Numbered from the stretch's first letter, positions 19,830-30,604 are shown. The stretch is 64,000 bases of DNA from Gigantopelta aegis (GCF_016097555.1 NC_054711.1:33325072-33389071); one strand, 5' to 3'. Numbers and translations: made by a program. Notes: a model not told the origin generated them from the letters alone.

Positions 19830-20640
19830 ATTTTCTGAATGTTTTCCACACTGAAATGATTAAAAACACGTTTATTGGCGGCTTGAATTGGATGTAAGCA
19901 ATACATAAGTAATAGTAACAAATAGTGTAACAGCTGTGTTCACTTAAAAAAGTTACTTCAGATAAATATTAGTTTACTTAAATTTACTTAACTTTGATTT
20001 GCATACACAAAAGGAAGCTGGTACTAAAATATTCTTAGACGTTAATAAAATAATGTACTATATGTGCTGTATTTTTCTCTTTATTGATAAATAGAACGTT
20101 AAATGTATAAAACAATTTAGTTGAGTATTGGATAGCGTTATTCAGGAATTAATAGTACTGGACATCATAACTATACCACAAACATGAGGTAAATGTCATT
20201 GTCAAGGATACACACACGTAAGGTATATGACTGTGGAGTTTCCTCACACACAACTCGCATTATCAAGTATAAAATGTTCCTAAAACAAAAGTATACTTTA
20301 AATAAACAGATGTCATTACTTTTGCCCAAATGAGCAATTCCAGTGATGCCAAATATAACTTGAACATAATTAATTCTCGATCAAGTCTATATTGGACGAC
20401 ACTAATACAGATAACTGCTGTAATCTACTACTGAATCTGGTATAACTAATCAATAAGTAAATATAAAACATACGAAGACCTTGTTCTGAATGTAGTGCAA
20501 CAGATGTAAAAAGCTACTAACAAACCAAAACTCCTGTTTTCAGTTCTCCAATTTGTTACACGTGTAACTGAAATACAAATAAACAACATCTAGATCAATT
20601 GCTTCATATTTATATAAATAAACAGTAATTCTCGGGAAAT
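19830..20640. other. AT-rich upstream region, no gene recognised
   Basis: Unique-looking AT-rich sequence upstream of the PLAC8-type gene. No repeat family or promoter element stands out. Confidence 0.35.
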
Positions 20641-20923
20641 TTCAGAAGTTAATTGCAGCTATGCTCTTGCTAATGTGAAGCAGACGACATTTCCCAGCCA
20701 GCAGCCGGTGATTCATTCGGCATCGTCTGCTGCGCAAGCGCGGTAAAGTCGCATTCCACACCCTGCTCGGCGGCAGTCTGCCTCAAACTTAGCTTTCCTT
20801 CACGGACACGGACGAAGTTTTTATTGTTGATTTTACTGGGGTTTTTTAGCACGCGGCAAGACGTAGACGGAGTTTTATTGTATCTGCAGCACGTTGTAGT
20901 GTGTTTTGTTGTCGTCACTGAAG

Positions 20924-21256
20924 ATGTCGAACGAATGGCAGCATGGGTTGTGCGGGTGTTTCGATAACTTTGGTCTGTGTATTATCTCCTACTTCGTCCC
21001 GTGTTACCAGTTTGGAAGGAATGCCGAAGCCGTGGGAGAATCGTGTCTCATGTGCGGTCTGCTCTTCTTGGTTCCGGTGCTAGACATAATATTAGGTGCA
21101 CACATAAGAACGAAAGTTCGAGAGACTAAAGGCATACCAGGCAGTTTCATAGGCGACCTCGTTCTCTGGTTCTGCTGTCCGCTATGTGCCTTAGTGCAGG
21201 AGGCGCAGGAAATTCAAGATATTCGTCCAGCGGCCATGGTGATTTCGCGGGAATAA
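20924..21256 (+). CDS. PLAC8-domain cysteine-rich protein (cornifelin/PLAC8-like)
   Basis: The ATG at 20924 opens a 110-residue protein, the usual length for small PLAC8 proteins. It starts MSNEWQHGLCGCFDNFG, continues CIISYFVPCYQFGRNAEA and CLMCGLLFLVPVLDIILGA, and ends with a FCCPLCALVQEAQEI block. The CC-P-C-L-Q-E pattern and the hydrophobic segment between two Cys clusters are hallmarks of the PLAC8 (Cys-rich DUF614) family. Known members associate with membranes and act in cell growth, differentiation or metal handling; the role here is unknown. The whole domain lies in one exon with no splice signal needed. The upstream 200 bases are relatively GC- and CpG-rich and lack a TATA box. The frame extends 6 codons upstream without an ATG. 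Confidence 0.9.
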   Translation: MSNEWQHGLCGCFDNFGLCIISYFVPCYQFGRNAEAVGESCLMCGLLFLVPVLDIILGAHIRTKVRETKGIPGSFIGDLVLWFCCPLCALVQEAQEIQDIRPAAMVISRE

Positions 21257-21399
21257 CAAAATGTCGTCTGCAACTAGATTAAGTTTCACACTCACCTGAA
21301 ACTTTCGACACCATATGACGTGAAAATTATTATGAATGAATTTGTTTTTCCACACATCAGTTTGTAAACAAATGGAATTTTCCACGTCAAAGTTTTGAA

Positions 21400-22090
21400 C
21401 TACAATATGCAACTCGAAGACATTTTGTATAAAGTAATTATGGAAATAACAGTTTGATCATGAATTTGGATTTGCATTATATAACAAAATGACTAAAATA
21501 TATACAACTTTTGAATATGCTTTTGAATAAATTATTTCTGGGAATATAAAGTTTAATATAAAAGTTGGAAGATCGGTGAAGTACATAGCATGATGGTTGA
21601 ACTTGCAATATGACCTGACCGTTATGGTCGAATCTGGAATTCAATGTTTATTACAGTCAAAATAAGAAAAGGAATTAAAGAAAATATCCCCTAATTTGTA
21701 TAAGGAACTGACATTTATTATGGTCCAAAATGAAATACAAACTAATGGACAGAATGGAACTGCTGTGTTTTATAACTTTAACATTGGGACATTCACGTGT
21801 TTGTTGTCGAAATTGAAATACTCAATCTCTGATACATATAACAAAACTGGAATATGAATTTATGATCAAAGTGGGAATAAAAGTAGTTTGATATAATCGA
21901 AATTGGAACACGAACATTGATGTCTTAACGGGAAAACTACATGTTTTGTTACGGTTGAAATTAGTACATGGACTTATGGTGGTGTAAATTGCAACATGCA
22001 CGCATTTTGTTATGGTTTATATTGGAATATGAACTCGTAGTGGTTTAAAATGGAATACGAATTCAGCTGTCTGACAGGTTGGAAGTATTC
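21400..22090. repeat. Ancient degenerate repeat of ~35-70-bp period
   Basis: Loosely repeated words recur: TATGGTCGAATCTGGAATTC, TATGGTCCAAAATGAAATAC, GTCGAAATTGAAATACTC, AAACTGGAATATGAATTT, ATCGAAATTGGAACACGAAC, GGTTGAAATTAGTACATGG, GGTTTATATTGGAATATGAA and GGTTTAAAATGGAATACGAA. About ten decayed units are visible. Period and copy number are by eye. Confidence 0.5.
21526..21531 (+). promoter_or_regulatory. Poly(A) signal AATAAA for the PLAC8-like gene
   Basis: First AATAAA after the stop codon, 270 bases downstream; gives a plausible short 3' UTR. Confidence 0.5.
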
Positions 22091-22099
22091 AAATGGCTT

Positions 22100-23055
22100 T
22101 ACATGGTGCTTTTTATATTAATTATTGAAATATTTTGTTCTGTCTGTATACGCACGTCTTGTTGAACGCTTGCAGGAATCTAGCCCTACCCAGTAAGGGA
22201 TCAGTCGTGTTGAAACCATCACAACACTTGGTGCTGTACAAAAGGCCTACATTTACTATTTCGTAAAGCTACCTCGGTTCTAGTTTTCACCGATATGCTT
22301 CTGTATACCAGTGAAGATAAAATTGATCATGTTTATTCTTATTCAAAATTTAATATACTTATAATCAATTTTAATAGTCGATATTTTGTTTCAATGGAAA
22401 CGTTAATATTTTGGTGTGTTGTGCACTCCCACCCTTCCACCCCCAATAAGCGTGGAAGGGAAGTTACTCCATATTTGCTTGCAGAATTATTCCCTGGTGA
22501 ATATGTGAATATGCGAATGCTTTACTTGATTGCATATACATATATTGGCAACATCTCATTTGCTTTGGCACCATACGACGTTCCCCGCCCCAAAGCCATA
22601 ATATATGTTGTATTAGGAGAGAAACGAGAAGGGTCGTTGTTAATACACACTACCAGAGGTGGAAGGTCACTGATAGCCTTTCTTGGGGAAACTACTCTGT
22701 TAATGTCTGTCGTTCAGCTAATTCATGGTGGGTGATCTCGTACCAGTGACTCGTCGACTCGCGAGCACCTACAGTTTTCCAGGGGACATTAAATGCAGTT
22801 TAGAGGTACTCCGTGGTTCAGGGGTTGAGCACTCCAGTAACCCCCGCACAAAACACGCCATTTCGTCGTCCATTATCGAGGGAAACAGGTGAAATTGGGG
22901 GTGGGGGTGGGTGGGGGGGGGGGTGGAGGTTGTAGATGGGAATACCATTATATCATACTGCAAGAGAATTGCTCAAAATATTCACACCTTTGCAGCATGG
23001 GGGCCGTAACACTGAGTTTTCATGCCACGTACAGTTCTGATTTAACTCGTGTTTA
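22100..23055. other. No supported gene; G-rich tract
   Basis: A 146-residue open frame (22295-22735, +) shows no recognisable domain and low complexity only at its start. A G-rich tract lies at 22886-22929. A TCAGGGGTTGAGCACTCC word near 22815 may be a SINE trace. Confidence 0.35.
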
Positions 23056-23059
23056 TGAT

Positions 23060-23165
23060 TGTATCCAGCTGATGTTCAAGCTCGCTGCCCTGAGCACTCA
23101 TCTCAAATATTCGTGCTGGGGTGTCGTTAAACATCTATTCTGTTCTATTCTATTCTATTCATTTC
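23060..23165 (+). mobile_element. SINE tail with (TATTC)n
   Basis: CAAGCTCGCTGCCCTGAGCA, then CTCAAATATTCGTGCTGGGG, TGTCGTTAAACATC and (TATTC)n. It matches the tail type at 13372-13454. Confidence 0.65.
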
Positions 23166-23249
23166 TATTCATCTCAAATACCTGGGTTGCCTACTCACGA
23201 TACTCATTTCAGCACACCGGCTGCGTTTACCGATTAGCAGTAGTAGGTT

Positions 23250-23335
23250 ACTGACGGAGATCGATCCCAGACCGACAGCGCATCAAGCGATCGCTTTACC
23301 ACTGGGCGATCGCTTTACCACTGGACTCTTTTTGA
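23250..23335 (-). mobile_element. SINE-A tRNA-like head
   Basis: On the minus strand CCAGTGGTAAAGCGATCG is duplicated, then GCTTGATGCGCTGTCGGTCT, and GGGATCGATCTCCGTC gives box B. Confidence 0.75.
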
Positions 23336-23344
23336 CAAAGATAA

Positions 23345-24140
23345 ACCAGCACAAGACAGAGATCAATAGACATATGTGATAGCCTATCTGTCACACTTAT
23401 TCCCAGACGAGTGTCCATCCCAGTAATAAGTGTCATTTATCTTCTGTTTATGTGTAAACGTTCGCCAATATGTACATGATACTCTATTAACCCCTCCCCG
23501 ACGTCCACCTTCCGTGTTCTTCCTACGACAGTGATCATACAATTATGCTAGTGTCAGTATTTAGCCTGGTCTTGATGGCGTATCAAAAATCGTCTCGGAG
23601 GGGATTTAAGGGTAGAGTGAATGTTGGAACTCATCAAAATCGACTGTCAAAGAAAATGTTTTGGATCTGAAGTACCTATATTTTAAATGCATTGTTCGTT
23701 TCAGCATTAAGATTTTCACGGTAAAAATGAGTGGAATTGTTTTAAATATGTGAATACAAAGACACCCCTGCCCTCAACACGGAAAAAGCAATAGCCCTAG
23801 GACCGCACCAGTAGGTCCAGTTTTTATAACTCTATGTCAGTTTGTTTGTATGTATGTGGTTTTTATGCTAATCAATCTACTCGTAAAACTAGATTGTATT
23901 TTCATACTGTATATATGCCTGTCCTGCCTTAGTACTATGAATAAAATAAGCCTTCTGTTACTGGAGGTTGTTGTTTCTGAGAGAAATCATAAAGAGCTAT
24001 GTCATTTTCCAGTTTGTTGGCAAGTATATGTAAAACAATAGCAATCTAGGAAGTCCGGGCATGGCTGCGCAAGAACGTTGGACAGCGTGGAATTGACTTG
24101 TCTAATATCAAGAAAAGATTCTACATATTTAAAAATGAGC
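23345..24140. other. No gene recognised
   Basis: Unique-looking sequence; open frames are below 70 residues without domains. Confidence 0.35.
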
Positions 24141-24145
24141 TATAT

Positions 24146-24268
24146 ACATGACTCCTTGCTACTAATGGAAACAATGTAGCAGGTTTCCGTCTAAGACGTC
24201 AAAATGACCAAATGTTTGACATTCAATAGCCGATAATTAATAGTGTCGTTAAACAAAACAAACTTCGC
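24146..24268 (+). mobile_element. SINE-A 3' half
   Basis: CTTGCTACTAATGGAAAC, GTAGCAGGTTTCCGTCTAAG, AAATGTTTGACATTCAATAG and GTGTCGTTAAACAAAACAAA. Confidence 0.8.
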
Positions 24269-24433
24269 AAACCAAATGTTTTAATATACAGCGTCTGTCT
24301 AATACGAACATTTCATGGACGTTAAACTTAAAAATAATGATACGTTAAGAATATTAATGTGTGTAGCACCTTAGATTCTAAAACACTAAAGTACTAATAT
24401 CCTTCAGCTGTGTAACATGGTGTTTCTAGAAAA

Positions 24434-24516
24434 GTTGGTTTTGTTTAACGACACCACTAGAGCACATTGATTAATTAATCATCGGCTATTGGAAGTCAAA
24501 CATTTGGTAATTCGGC
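24434..24516 (-). mobile_element. SINE-A 3' end
   Basis: The plus strand reads TTTTGTTTAACGACACCACT, AGAGCACATTGATTAATTAA and CAAACATTTGGTAATTC, the reverse complement of the SINE 3' end. Confidence 0.85.
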
Positions 24517-24803
24517 AATCTAATTGTCCACTACTTTTAATTATAATTATTTGTAATAACAATTGTCCTAAATAAAAATAATAACAACAACAAGACAACA
24601 GTAGTTACGGTAGTTTTTTTTATAAAATTATAAATTTAAGATTTTAGTAGGTTGGATTATAAATACATTATCTCACTACCAAGTACACATGAAGTCATGC
24701 ACACTTCTTGGCTAATGTCTATTTCCTCAAAGTAAAAATCTACTTTTGTAGACACAAAATCAGTTTCAAAGTTTTGGATGAGTTATTTAGATAGATAAAT
24801 GAA

Positions 24804-24995
24804 GGGTAAAGCGCTCGTTTGATGCGTGGTCGGTTTGGGGTTGAAACCTGTCGGTGTGTCCAACAATCTAATTAAAATTAGCTCCACTATTAAATGTGGA
24901 TCTAACAGCAGCCAGTTGGAGCTCATGTCCACCAATCAAAACCTTACTTCCAGTAGCCAATGATTAAAAAATCAAAACTTTAACTTTGTAAAGAA
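24804..24995 (+). mobile_element. Rearranged SINE-A fragment
   Basis: The head (GGTAAAGCGCTCGTTTGATG, then CGGTTTGGGGTTGAAACCTG) is followed by a foreign block, CAATCTAATTAAAATTAGCT. A SINE-like end, CCAATGATTAAAAAATCAA, comes later. The foreign block is related to 51885-52075 (CAATCTGATTAAAATTAGCT). Confidence 0.5.
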
Positions 24996-25088
24996 TATTC
25001 CACTTTAAAAAAAAGAAGAAGATAAGATCTTCATCAACTAATTTCCTTTAAAATAAAGATAAAAGATACAAACTGTATTGCATATTAA

Positions 25089-25336
25089 CATGGGCGTCAT
25101 TTGCAAGGAAAAAGTGTGTGTGTGTGGGGGAGGGGGGGGGGGGACAATTGGGTTCTAACAATATTTCGTGCGACTAATCGCGAGCGCCCTAGGATTGTGG
25201 CTGTCTGAGAACATTGTTTAGAGTAAAGTGTGTGTTGGGGGGGGGGGGGGGGGGACATCAGATATTCTGTCCCCCCCCCACTGCTAAAAGTGGGGGGGGA
25301 CATGTCCCCCCTGTCCCCCACCAAATGACGCCCATG
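25089..25336. mobile_element. hAT-like MITE with multiple G/C runs
   Basis: Perfect TIRs CATGGGCGTCATTTG and CAAATGACGCCCATG are flanked by a perfect 8-bp duplication CATATTAA (25081-25088, 25337-25344). The 248-bp interior has G runs at ~25125-25143 and ~25235-25254 and C/G/C runs at ~25271-25318, able to pair with each other. An 8-bp target duplication fits hAT. Confidence 0.8.
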
Positions 25337-25364
25337 CATATTAACATTGCACATACGGAACTGG

Positions 25365-25475
25365 ATGCAAAACATGTTACATACATGTAGAAACAAAACA
25401 CATACAAACATGTTACATACATGTAGAAACAAAACACATACAAACATGTTACATACATGTAGAAACAAAACACAT
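25365..25475. repeat. 36-bp minisatellite, 3 copies
   Basis: ATGTTACATACATGTAGAAA and CAAAACACATACAAAC are repeated three times with almost no divergence. Confidence 0.85.
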
Positions 25476-25499
25476 AGAAACATCGGACTATTCTAATTC

Positions 25500-26225
25500 T
25501 TATTTCGGATTTGTGTGTGTCAGGTAAATCGGCTTAGGAAACGAACCTAACAGTATAACCGCTGAACAACACCTGGGATTATTGATCCATAGTCGGGATA
25601 TTATAGACACAATGTTGCAATGGAAACAAAACTTGCAGAGCTGTCACAAATATTGCTTCAAGGCCTCGCCCGGCTGTTTCGCCCACGGTATAACTGATGC
25701 GTGCACCGCGACTTCCACAAATAAATCGGTCTATTATTAGCCCCGGATCGGCACAAACATCGGTGTCGTTTCACATTTCTAGCCGGCATTTACTAGTAAA
25801 TGGAAAGCCAGCTGGAATACTATCACCCACTGCGAATAGTAATGGCGCCTGTCTTGTTTGCAAATGATCTGTTTCATTCATTTCCATGATATTTTGTGTC
25901 TATGTCTACTTAGAGTGACATACTCTGGTTTTTAAACACTATGGAGAATTGTTCACTATTAAAGCAGTTTTTGATAATTACTTCGATTTTATTGTTTAAA
26001 TTATCTATTTCCGTACACCACAAGTGTTTCTGGTTACCCTGGTGTTTGTAATACCACGAAATGCAGTTTTCATATTTTTTTTAAATGCACGTATATCTCG
26101 GAGAAGTAACGGTTATGGATACGAGCTCTAGTCTAATTTCATGGGTATTTCCCCGTGTGAACGCCACAGATTCTTTGTTTGAACTCTATTGTAAGAGATT
26201 TATAGATTAACTGAATTTAGTGTCC
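25500..26225. other. No gene recognised
   Basis: Unique-looking sequence. No supported coding exon or repeat was identified. Confidence 0.35.
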
Positions 26226-26229
26226 ATTT

Positions 26230-26404
26230 CAGGGCCGTAGCTAGGACTTTTTGTTTGGAGGGGCAACTAAGTAGTTAATAGTCTAAAACTCCTTAAACAG
26301 TTAAGAAGATAATTTTCTTTAAGTTTCTATAATGCTTTCCGGATTTTTTTTCGGGGGGGGGGGGGGGGGGGGGCAACTGCCACCCCCCGCTAGCTACGGC
26401 CCTG
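26230..26404. mobile_element. MITE with 22-base G-run
   Basis: TIRs are CAGGGCCGTAGCTAG and CTAGCTACGGCCCTG, perfect over 15 bases. A short direct repeat CATTT flanks it (26225-26229, 26405-26409). A run of about 22 G begins at 26352 and is followed by GCAACTGCCACCCCCC, which can fold back on it. Confidence 0.7.
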
Positions 26405-26727
26405 CATTTTTACAGGTTAAAACTAGGGTGTACGACTTTAAGATTGAAGCACGCTGTCTTTGGGCATATACCGGTAAATCACAATTACATACACTGTTAC
26501 GTCACACTTCAGGGTAGAATCTAGCCTAACATATTTAGATGGGGTGGGAGGAAGGAGGGTGGGGGTGGGGTGGTAGTAAAATCAGGGCGCAGTGTAGGCC
26601 TAATGGTCTTCTCAAGATATTCAACAATAAAAAGAGAATGTTCGTATATCTCGAAGGTAGGGGTAACTTCCACCAAGCCCCTCCCCTTCGCTGGGTAGGA
26701 ACCAGCACTTCCCTTACTAGAAGGGGT

Positions 26728-26882
26728 AGGAGTTGGACGTAGCCCAGTGGTAAAGCTCTTGCCTGATGCGCGGTCGGTTTAGGATCGATCCCCGTCGATG
26801 GGCCATTGGATTATTTCTGGTTTCAGTCAGTGCAACGCGACTGGTATATCAAAGGCCGTGGTATGTGCTATCCTGTCTATGC
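26728..26882 (+). mobile_element. SINE-A 5' half
   Basis: Head ACGTAGCCCAGTGGTAAAGC and GGATCGATCCCCGTCGATGG; body GCGACTGGTATATCAAAGGC and GTATGTGCTATCCTGTCTAT. It stops exactly where the 42-bp array begins. Confidence 0.85.
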
Positions 26883-27126
26883 TGACTCTAGCAACTGGAC
26901 AATCGTAGAAGTCGTGAGAGCGCTGACTCTAGCAACTGGACAATCGTAGAAGTCGTGAGAGCGCTGACTCTAGCAACTGTACAATCGTAGAAGTCGTGAG
27001 AGCGCTGACTCTAGCAACTGGACAATCGTAGAAGTCGTGAGAGCGCTGACTCTAGCAACTGGACAGTCGTAGAAGTCGTGAGAGCGCTGACTCTAGCAAC
27101 TGGACAGTCGTAGAAGTCGTGAGAGC
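26880..27126. repeat. 42-bp minisatellite starting inside a SINE, 6 copies
   Basis: Units contain GCTGACTCTAGCAACTGGAC and AATCGTAGAAGTCGTGAGAG; variants are CTGTAC and CAGTCG. The junction is at CTATCCTGTCTAT of the SINE, the same part of the element where the arrays at 737 and 16655 expand. Confidence 0.9.
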
Positions 27127-27219
27127 ACAAGGTTAAGCCCAGCATTAGTGTTTTTGCATTACAAATTTGTATGTATTTTGAAACGAAACTTGCCACAAAG
27201 ACTACTTTCAGTTGGAAGA

Positions 27220-27360
27220 TAGCACATGGTATTTAATATACCAGTCGTGGAGCACTAACTATTCTGAAAAGATCACAGTGTCCTCCATGGATGGGTGGGC
27301 GTTTGGTGTTAATCTCCCAACCCATCTCCCGCCAGACGGAGACTCTGCCACTGAGCTACA
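27220..27360 (-). mobile_element. SINE with a different tRNA head joined to a SINE-A-like body
   Basis: On the minus strand, box A is in TTGTAGCTCAGTGGCAGAG, with GATGGGTTGGGAGATT at the box-B place. About 60 bases on, the SINE-A body appears as CTCCACGACTGGTATATTAA and CATGTGCTATCTTCC. The box B is poor. This could be a chimeric SINE or two insertions. Confidence 0.5.
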
Positions 27361-27734
27361 ATGTACAACTGGGCAGGACAACACAAACATACTTGTGTGA
27401 AACTCCACACGTGGAGATTTCACCATCAACACAAGGAAAGCAGTTTTCTCTCTTTCCCTGCCAGGCGAACTCGCAGTGTTTGTTCGCGACAAACCTACCT
27501 GAGATAAACAAATACTGCTTGCCGCGAAACTAACGAGTTGGCGTCATTAGTGTGTGGTCAGCTGCTTCTATTTTAAGACCTAAAATGCTTGTCGTGGTTG
27601 AAGTATTTTATGCCACAAATACTGTACTAGAAAATATAAATGGAATTATAAAGCTTTTATCTGTGTTAGATAAAAAAAACCCCAAACAACCCACCAAGCC
27701 ACTGGATTCGTATCCCACCTGAGGCAATGGGGGC

Positions 27735-28690
27735 ATTCTTCATTGATGTACCGGCTTGAAGCCAGTGTATATTAAAGGTGTGTTCCGAGAATGTAAGAAA
27801 GAAAACACACACTGGCAAACACATATCCGTATGGTTAAATATTGGATACATTGGTTGAATCCAGATAACTGTATTTTGAAAGAGTGATATAACACCCTAT
27901 ATGACGAGTGCATAAGAAAACCAAGTTCTGTTAACTGGGTTAGTTCAAATAAGAGACTGCTTCTCACTAATGGTTTTGGTCACATATGGTATAATCAAAA
28001 TGTAGAAAATCGCAATACATTTATATCACTATTCAAACAGAGAATGACTCATCAATTTATCCAATCTATGTATGCTGTATTCAACAATTCTCCAAAATGT
28101 CTGTTATACAAATTCGTTGTTAATTTTATCGATTGTAACCCGATGCTACATTGTTTACAACCTTATCTGCAGAAACCTATTGCCTTGAAATACAAACATA
28201 TTTTGAGTAAATATAGATTATCTTCCCATAATCTCTCTATACAAACGGGCAGATACCACAATATTGACATGAATAATAGAATTTGTCGTCTGTGCAATAT
28301 GAATGTAGTAGAAGACGAATATCACTTTGTTCTAGTGTGTCCTTTCTTCAGTAACATAAGAGATAAATATATTAAACCTTTTTATTACAATAAACCATCA
28401 ACATTTAAATTAACGCAACTACTGTCCGGCGACAATTCAAAACAGCTCATTAAATTGTGTAAATATTTGAAAACTGCTACCATGCATAGAACAAGCAACA
28501 TTAATACATGACATATGTTATTATTGTATATTATTGCTATGCATGCATCACCCATTTACTATAGAATTTTATCGATTGTAACCCGATGCTACATACCATT
28601 CCCCGCAATGTGCACATTATATTATTTTATATATAAATATGTATGTATGCCTACAAAATGTATATTTTTTGGCAAAAATAAAATGTGTGT
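27735..28690 (+). mobile_element. LINE 3' fragment: C-terminal part of ORF2 (non-LTR reverse transcriptase)
   Basis: From 28044 a 155-codon frame encodes a typical LINE ORF2 C-terminus: LYKFVVNFIDCNPMLHCL, KYRLSSHNLSIQTGRY, then a zinc-binding CRLC-x9-H-x4-C motif (EDEYHFVLVCPFFSNIR) and YIKPFYYNKPSTFKL. The same frame continues upstream (KPSSVNWVSSNKRLLLTNGF, HIWYN) but for one stop near 27885. No reverse-transcriptase core is present, so the copy is 5'-truncated. It is closely similar to 45511-46062. I would place it in the Jockey/CR1-like group, with the clade uncertain. It ends near GGCAAAAATAAAATGTG. Confidence 0.85.
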
Positions 28691-28732
28691 TTAATACTGG
28701 TGCCTATTAGCGACAATATCCATAGTACTTAT

Positions 28733-30176
28733 TAGGAATGCAACGATTTATCAATAAGTCGACATGTCGCGATATTTCTCTCTACGATACGATTCACGAT
28801 ATATGCACTATTGTGTCGATACTTACCGTTTTTAAAAATCTATATTTGTCATTTAAAGTATTGAATTATTTAAAATAAATTTACGTTTTGTTAAATTTAA
28901 GTCCAATATAACCATACGCAAACCACATATCTTGCCCTAGTTTCCGTTCCAGTTACTGTTATCGGAAACCAGCCCACGCACAGTTGTATATAGGTTGGAC
29001 TATACCAATTAAAATCCCATAGGCGACCATGTTAACGTTTGTGTTTAAAAAGACTATATGCAATATATCAACCAAACTATGACCCATAAATATCAGTACT
29101 ACAACCGTTACCTCAAAGTATTAATTGCAGAAAATGGTACCTTTCATGGCTCAATTTCGGTATAACGAGATGTGTCTCGCACAAAATTTTAGTACTTTTT
29201 TTTTTACAGGTACCCCATACATGTTCCAAGCACAAGGCTACTTGACACGGTGGTACTACATCAAATAAAATTGCATACATTTTTAGCCCAGATGAAACTA
29301 TTTTTTTTTACAACCAGCACACTCACATTTATAACCAATCACAGGACTTGTGGTGTTAACTTCTCTATCAAAAGTTCGGTCACCTCGAACTTCGACCCAG
29401 CCGGAAATTAATTGGTATAGTGCAACCTATAGCGTTAAGTTAAATTAATTTTGATTGGCTGATATCCAGATTTATGGCCAATCGCTTGCTCGAACCTAGT
29501 GCTTCACCGGTATTGTTTGACATGTGTGTCATCTTTGCAAAGCATGAAGTTCTTAGCAGACAATTTGAAAATCTGCCTGTGGAAGTAGCCTACAAGTCTG
29601 ATGTGTGGCGTTTTTTCTTCTTCTGCCTACCAGCCTGTTGATAAATCACTGTGGGAATGGGAACTATTTTAACGTGTCCACATCCTTACGGTTCGGGCAC
29701 GCCCACCATGGATTCGGGTTCTGGCATAGCCAGTCCGCGATTCCATGGCGGGGGGGGGGGGGGGGGGGGGGGGGGATCACTGTGTGCCCAGGTGGATGAG
29801 GAGATCACTGTTTAAAAGATAGAAGAATGTATTCCCCTTTTGAGTAATCCTCTGATGTGGTGGCAGAACAATGAACATAGATTTCCAATGCTAGACCAAA
29901 GAGCACAATTAAAACCACAAAAATGTGGGTAGTTTTATTAAAAAAATCCCAGAACATGACTTTTTAAAACAAATAATTCAACACAGTTGTGAACCATGTG
30001 TGGATGTTTTCCTTGCAATCCTCACAAATATTATAAGTCTGGATTTATTTTCATTGTTTGTGATCTGTTATTAATACATTAATAATTTTCTAGACCAACA
30101 ATTCAGCATTTTTTATTGTAAATTTAATATCGCGATACTTATCGTTACGCAACCCTACTGTATCGTTACACCCCTA
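28733..30176. mobile_element. Non-autonomous hAT transposon, 1.44 kb
   Basis: Terminal sequences TAGGAATGCAACGAT and ATCGTTACACCCCTA match at 12 of 15 positions when inverted. A perfect 8-bp duplication GTACTTAT flanks the element (28725-28732 and 30177-30184). Sub-terminal TATCGCGATA-like words occur at both ends (CGCGATATTT, ATCGCGATACTTATCG). No transposase frame is visible. The interior holds another MITE (28989-29432) and a 26-base G-run near 29749-29774. Confidence 0.85.
28989..29432 (+). mobile_element. TIR MITE family 'TATACCAATTAA', copy 1 (nested in hAT)
   Basis: TIRs ACTATACCAATTAA and TTAATTGGTATAGT extend outward as TATAGGTTG / CAACCTATA. Inside are CATAGGCGACCATGTTAACG, GGTACCCCATACATGTTCC, ACCAATCACAGGACTTG and GACCCAGCCGGAAATTAAT. 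Related copies are at 32311-32754, 39837-40267 and, more diverged, 35609-36056. Confidence 0.8.
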
Positions 30177-30306
30177 GTACTTATACTCGTCAAATCCTCA
30201 CTTTTCACCGAACATTGTGGTTTTATTTTCTTTAGTGGGTGCTGACAAAGAATACAAGGAGTTCAAACTTAGCACCCGTGAGCATTTTTAAATATTCAAG
30301 ATGACG

Positions 30307-30485
30307 TCCAAGATTAGTGCCAAAACATCTCGAATATTAGAACATCTTTGACAAAACATCTCGAATATTAGAACATCTTTGACAAAACATCTCGAATATT
30401 AGAACATCTTTGACAAAACATCTCGAATATTAGAACATCTTTGACAAAACATCTCCAATATTAGAACATCTTTGACAAAACGTTT
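30307..30485. repeat. 31-bp minisatellite, ~5 copies
   Basis: Units read GACAAAACATCTCGAATATT then AGAACATCTTT. They are nearly identical. Confidence 0.9.
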
Positions 30486-30604
30486 GATGTCCGTTTTCTA
30501 TTCAAGCATTCATTCTTTTCCTTCTATCGTTAACCCATGCTTTGAAATCCACCCACCCAACATCGACACAACCTATAATTCATCCGTCCATCTTTGAGTT
30601 GATT

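Noticed and set aside
22295-22735. 146-codon open frame on the plus strand
   Set aside because: It has no recognisable domain, no promoter or splice context, and codon content like surrounding AT-rich DNA; probably chance.
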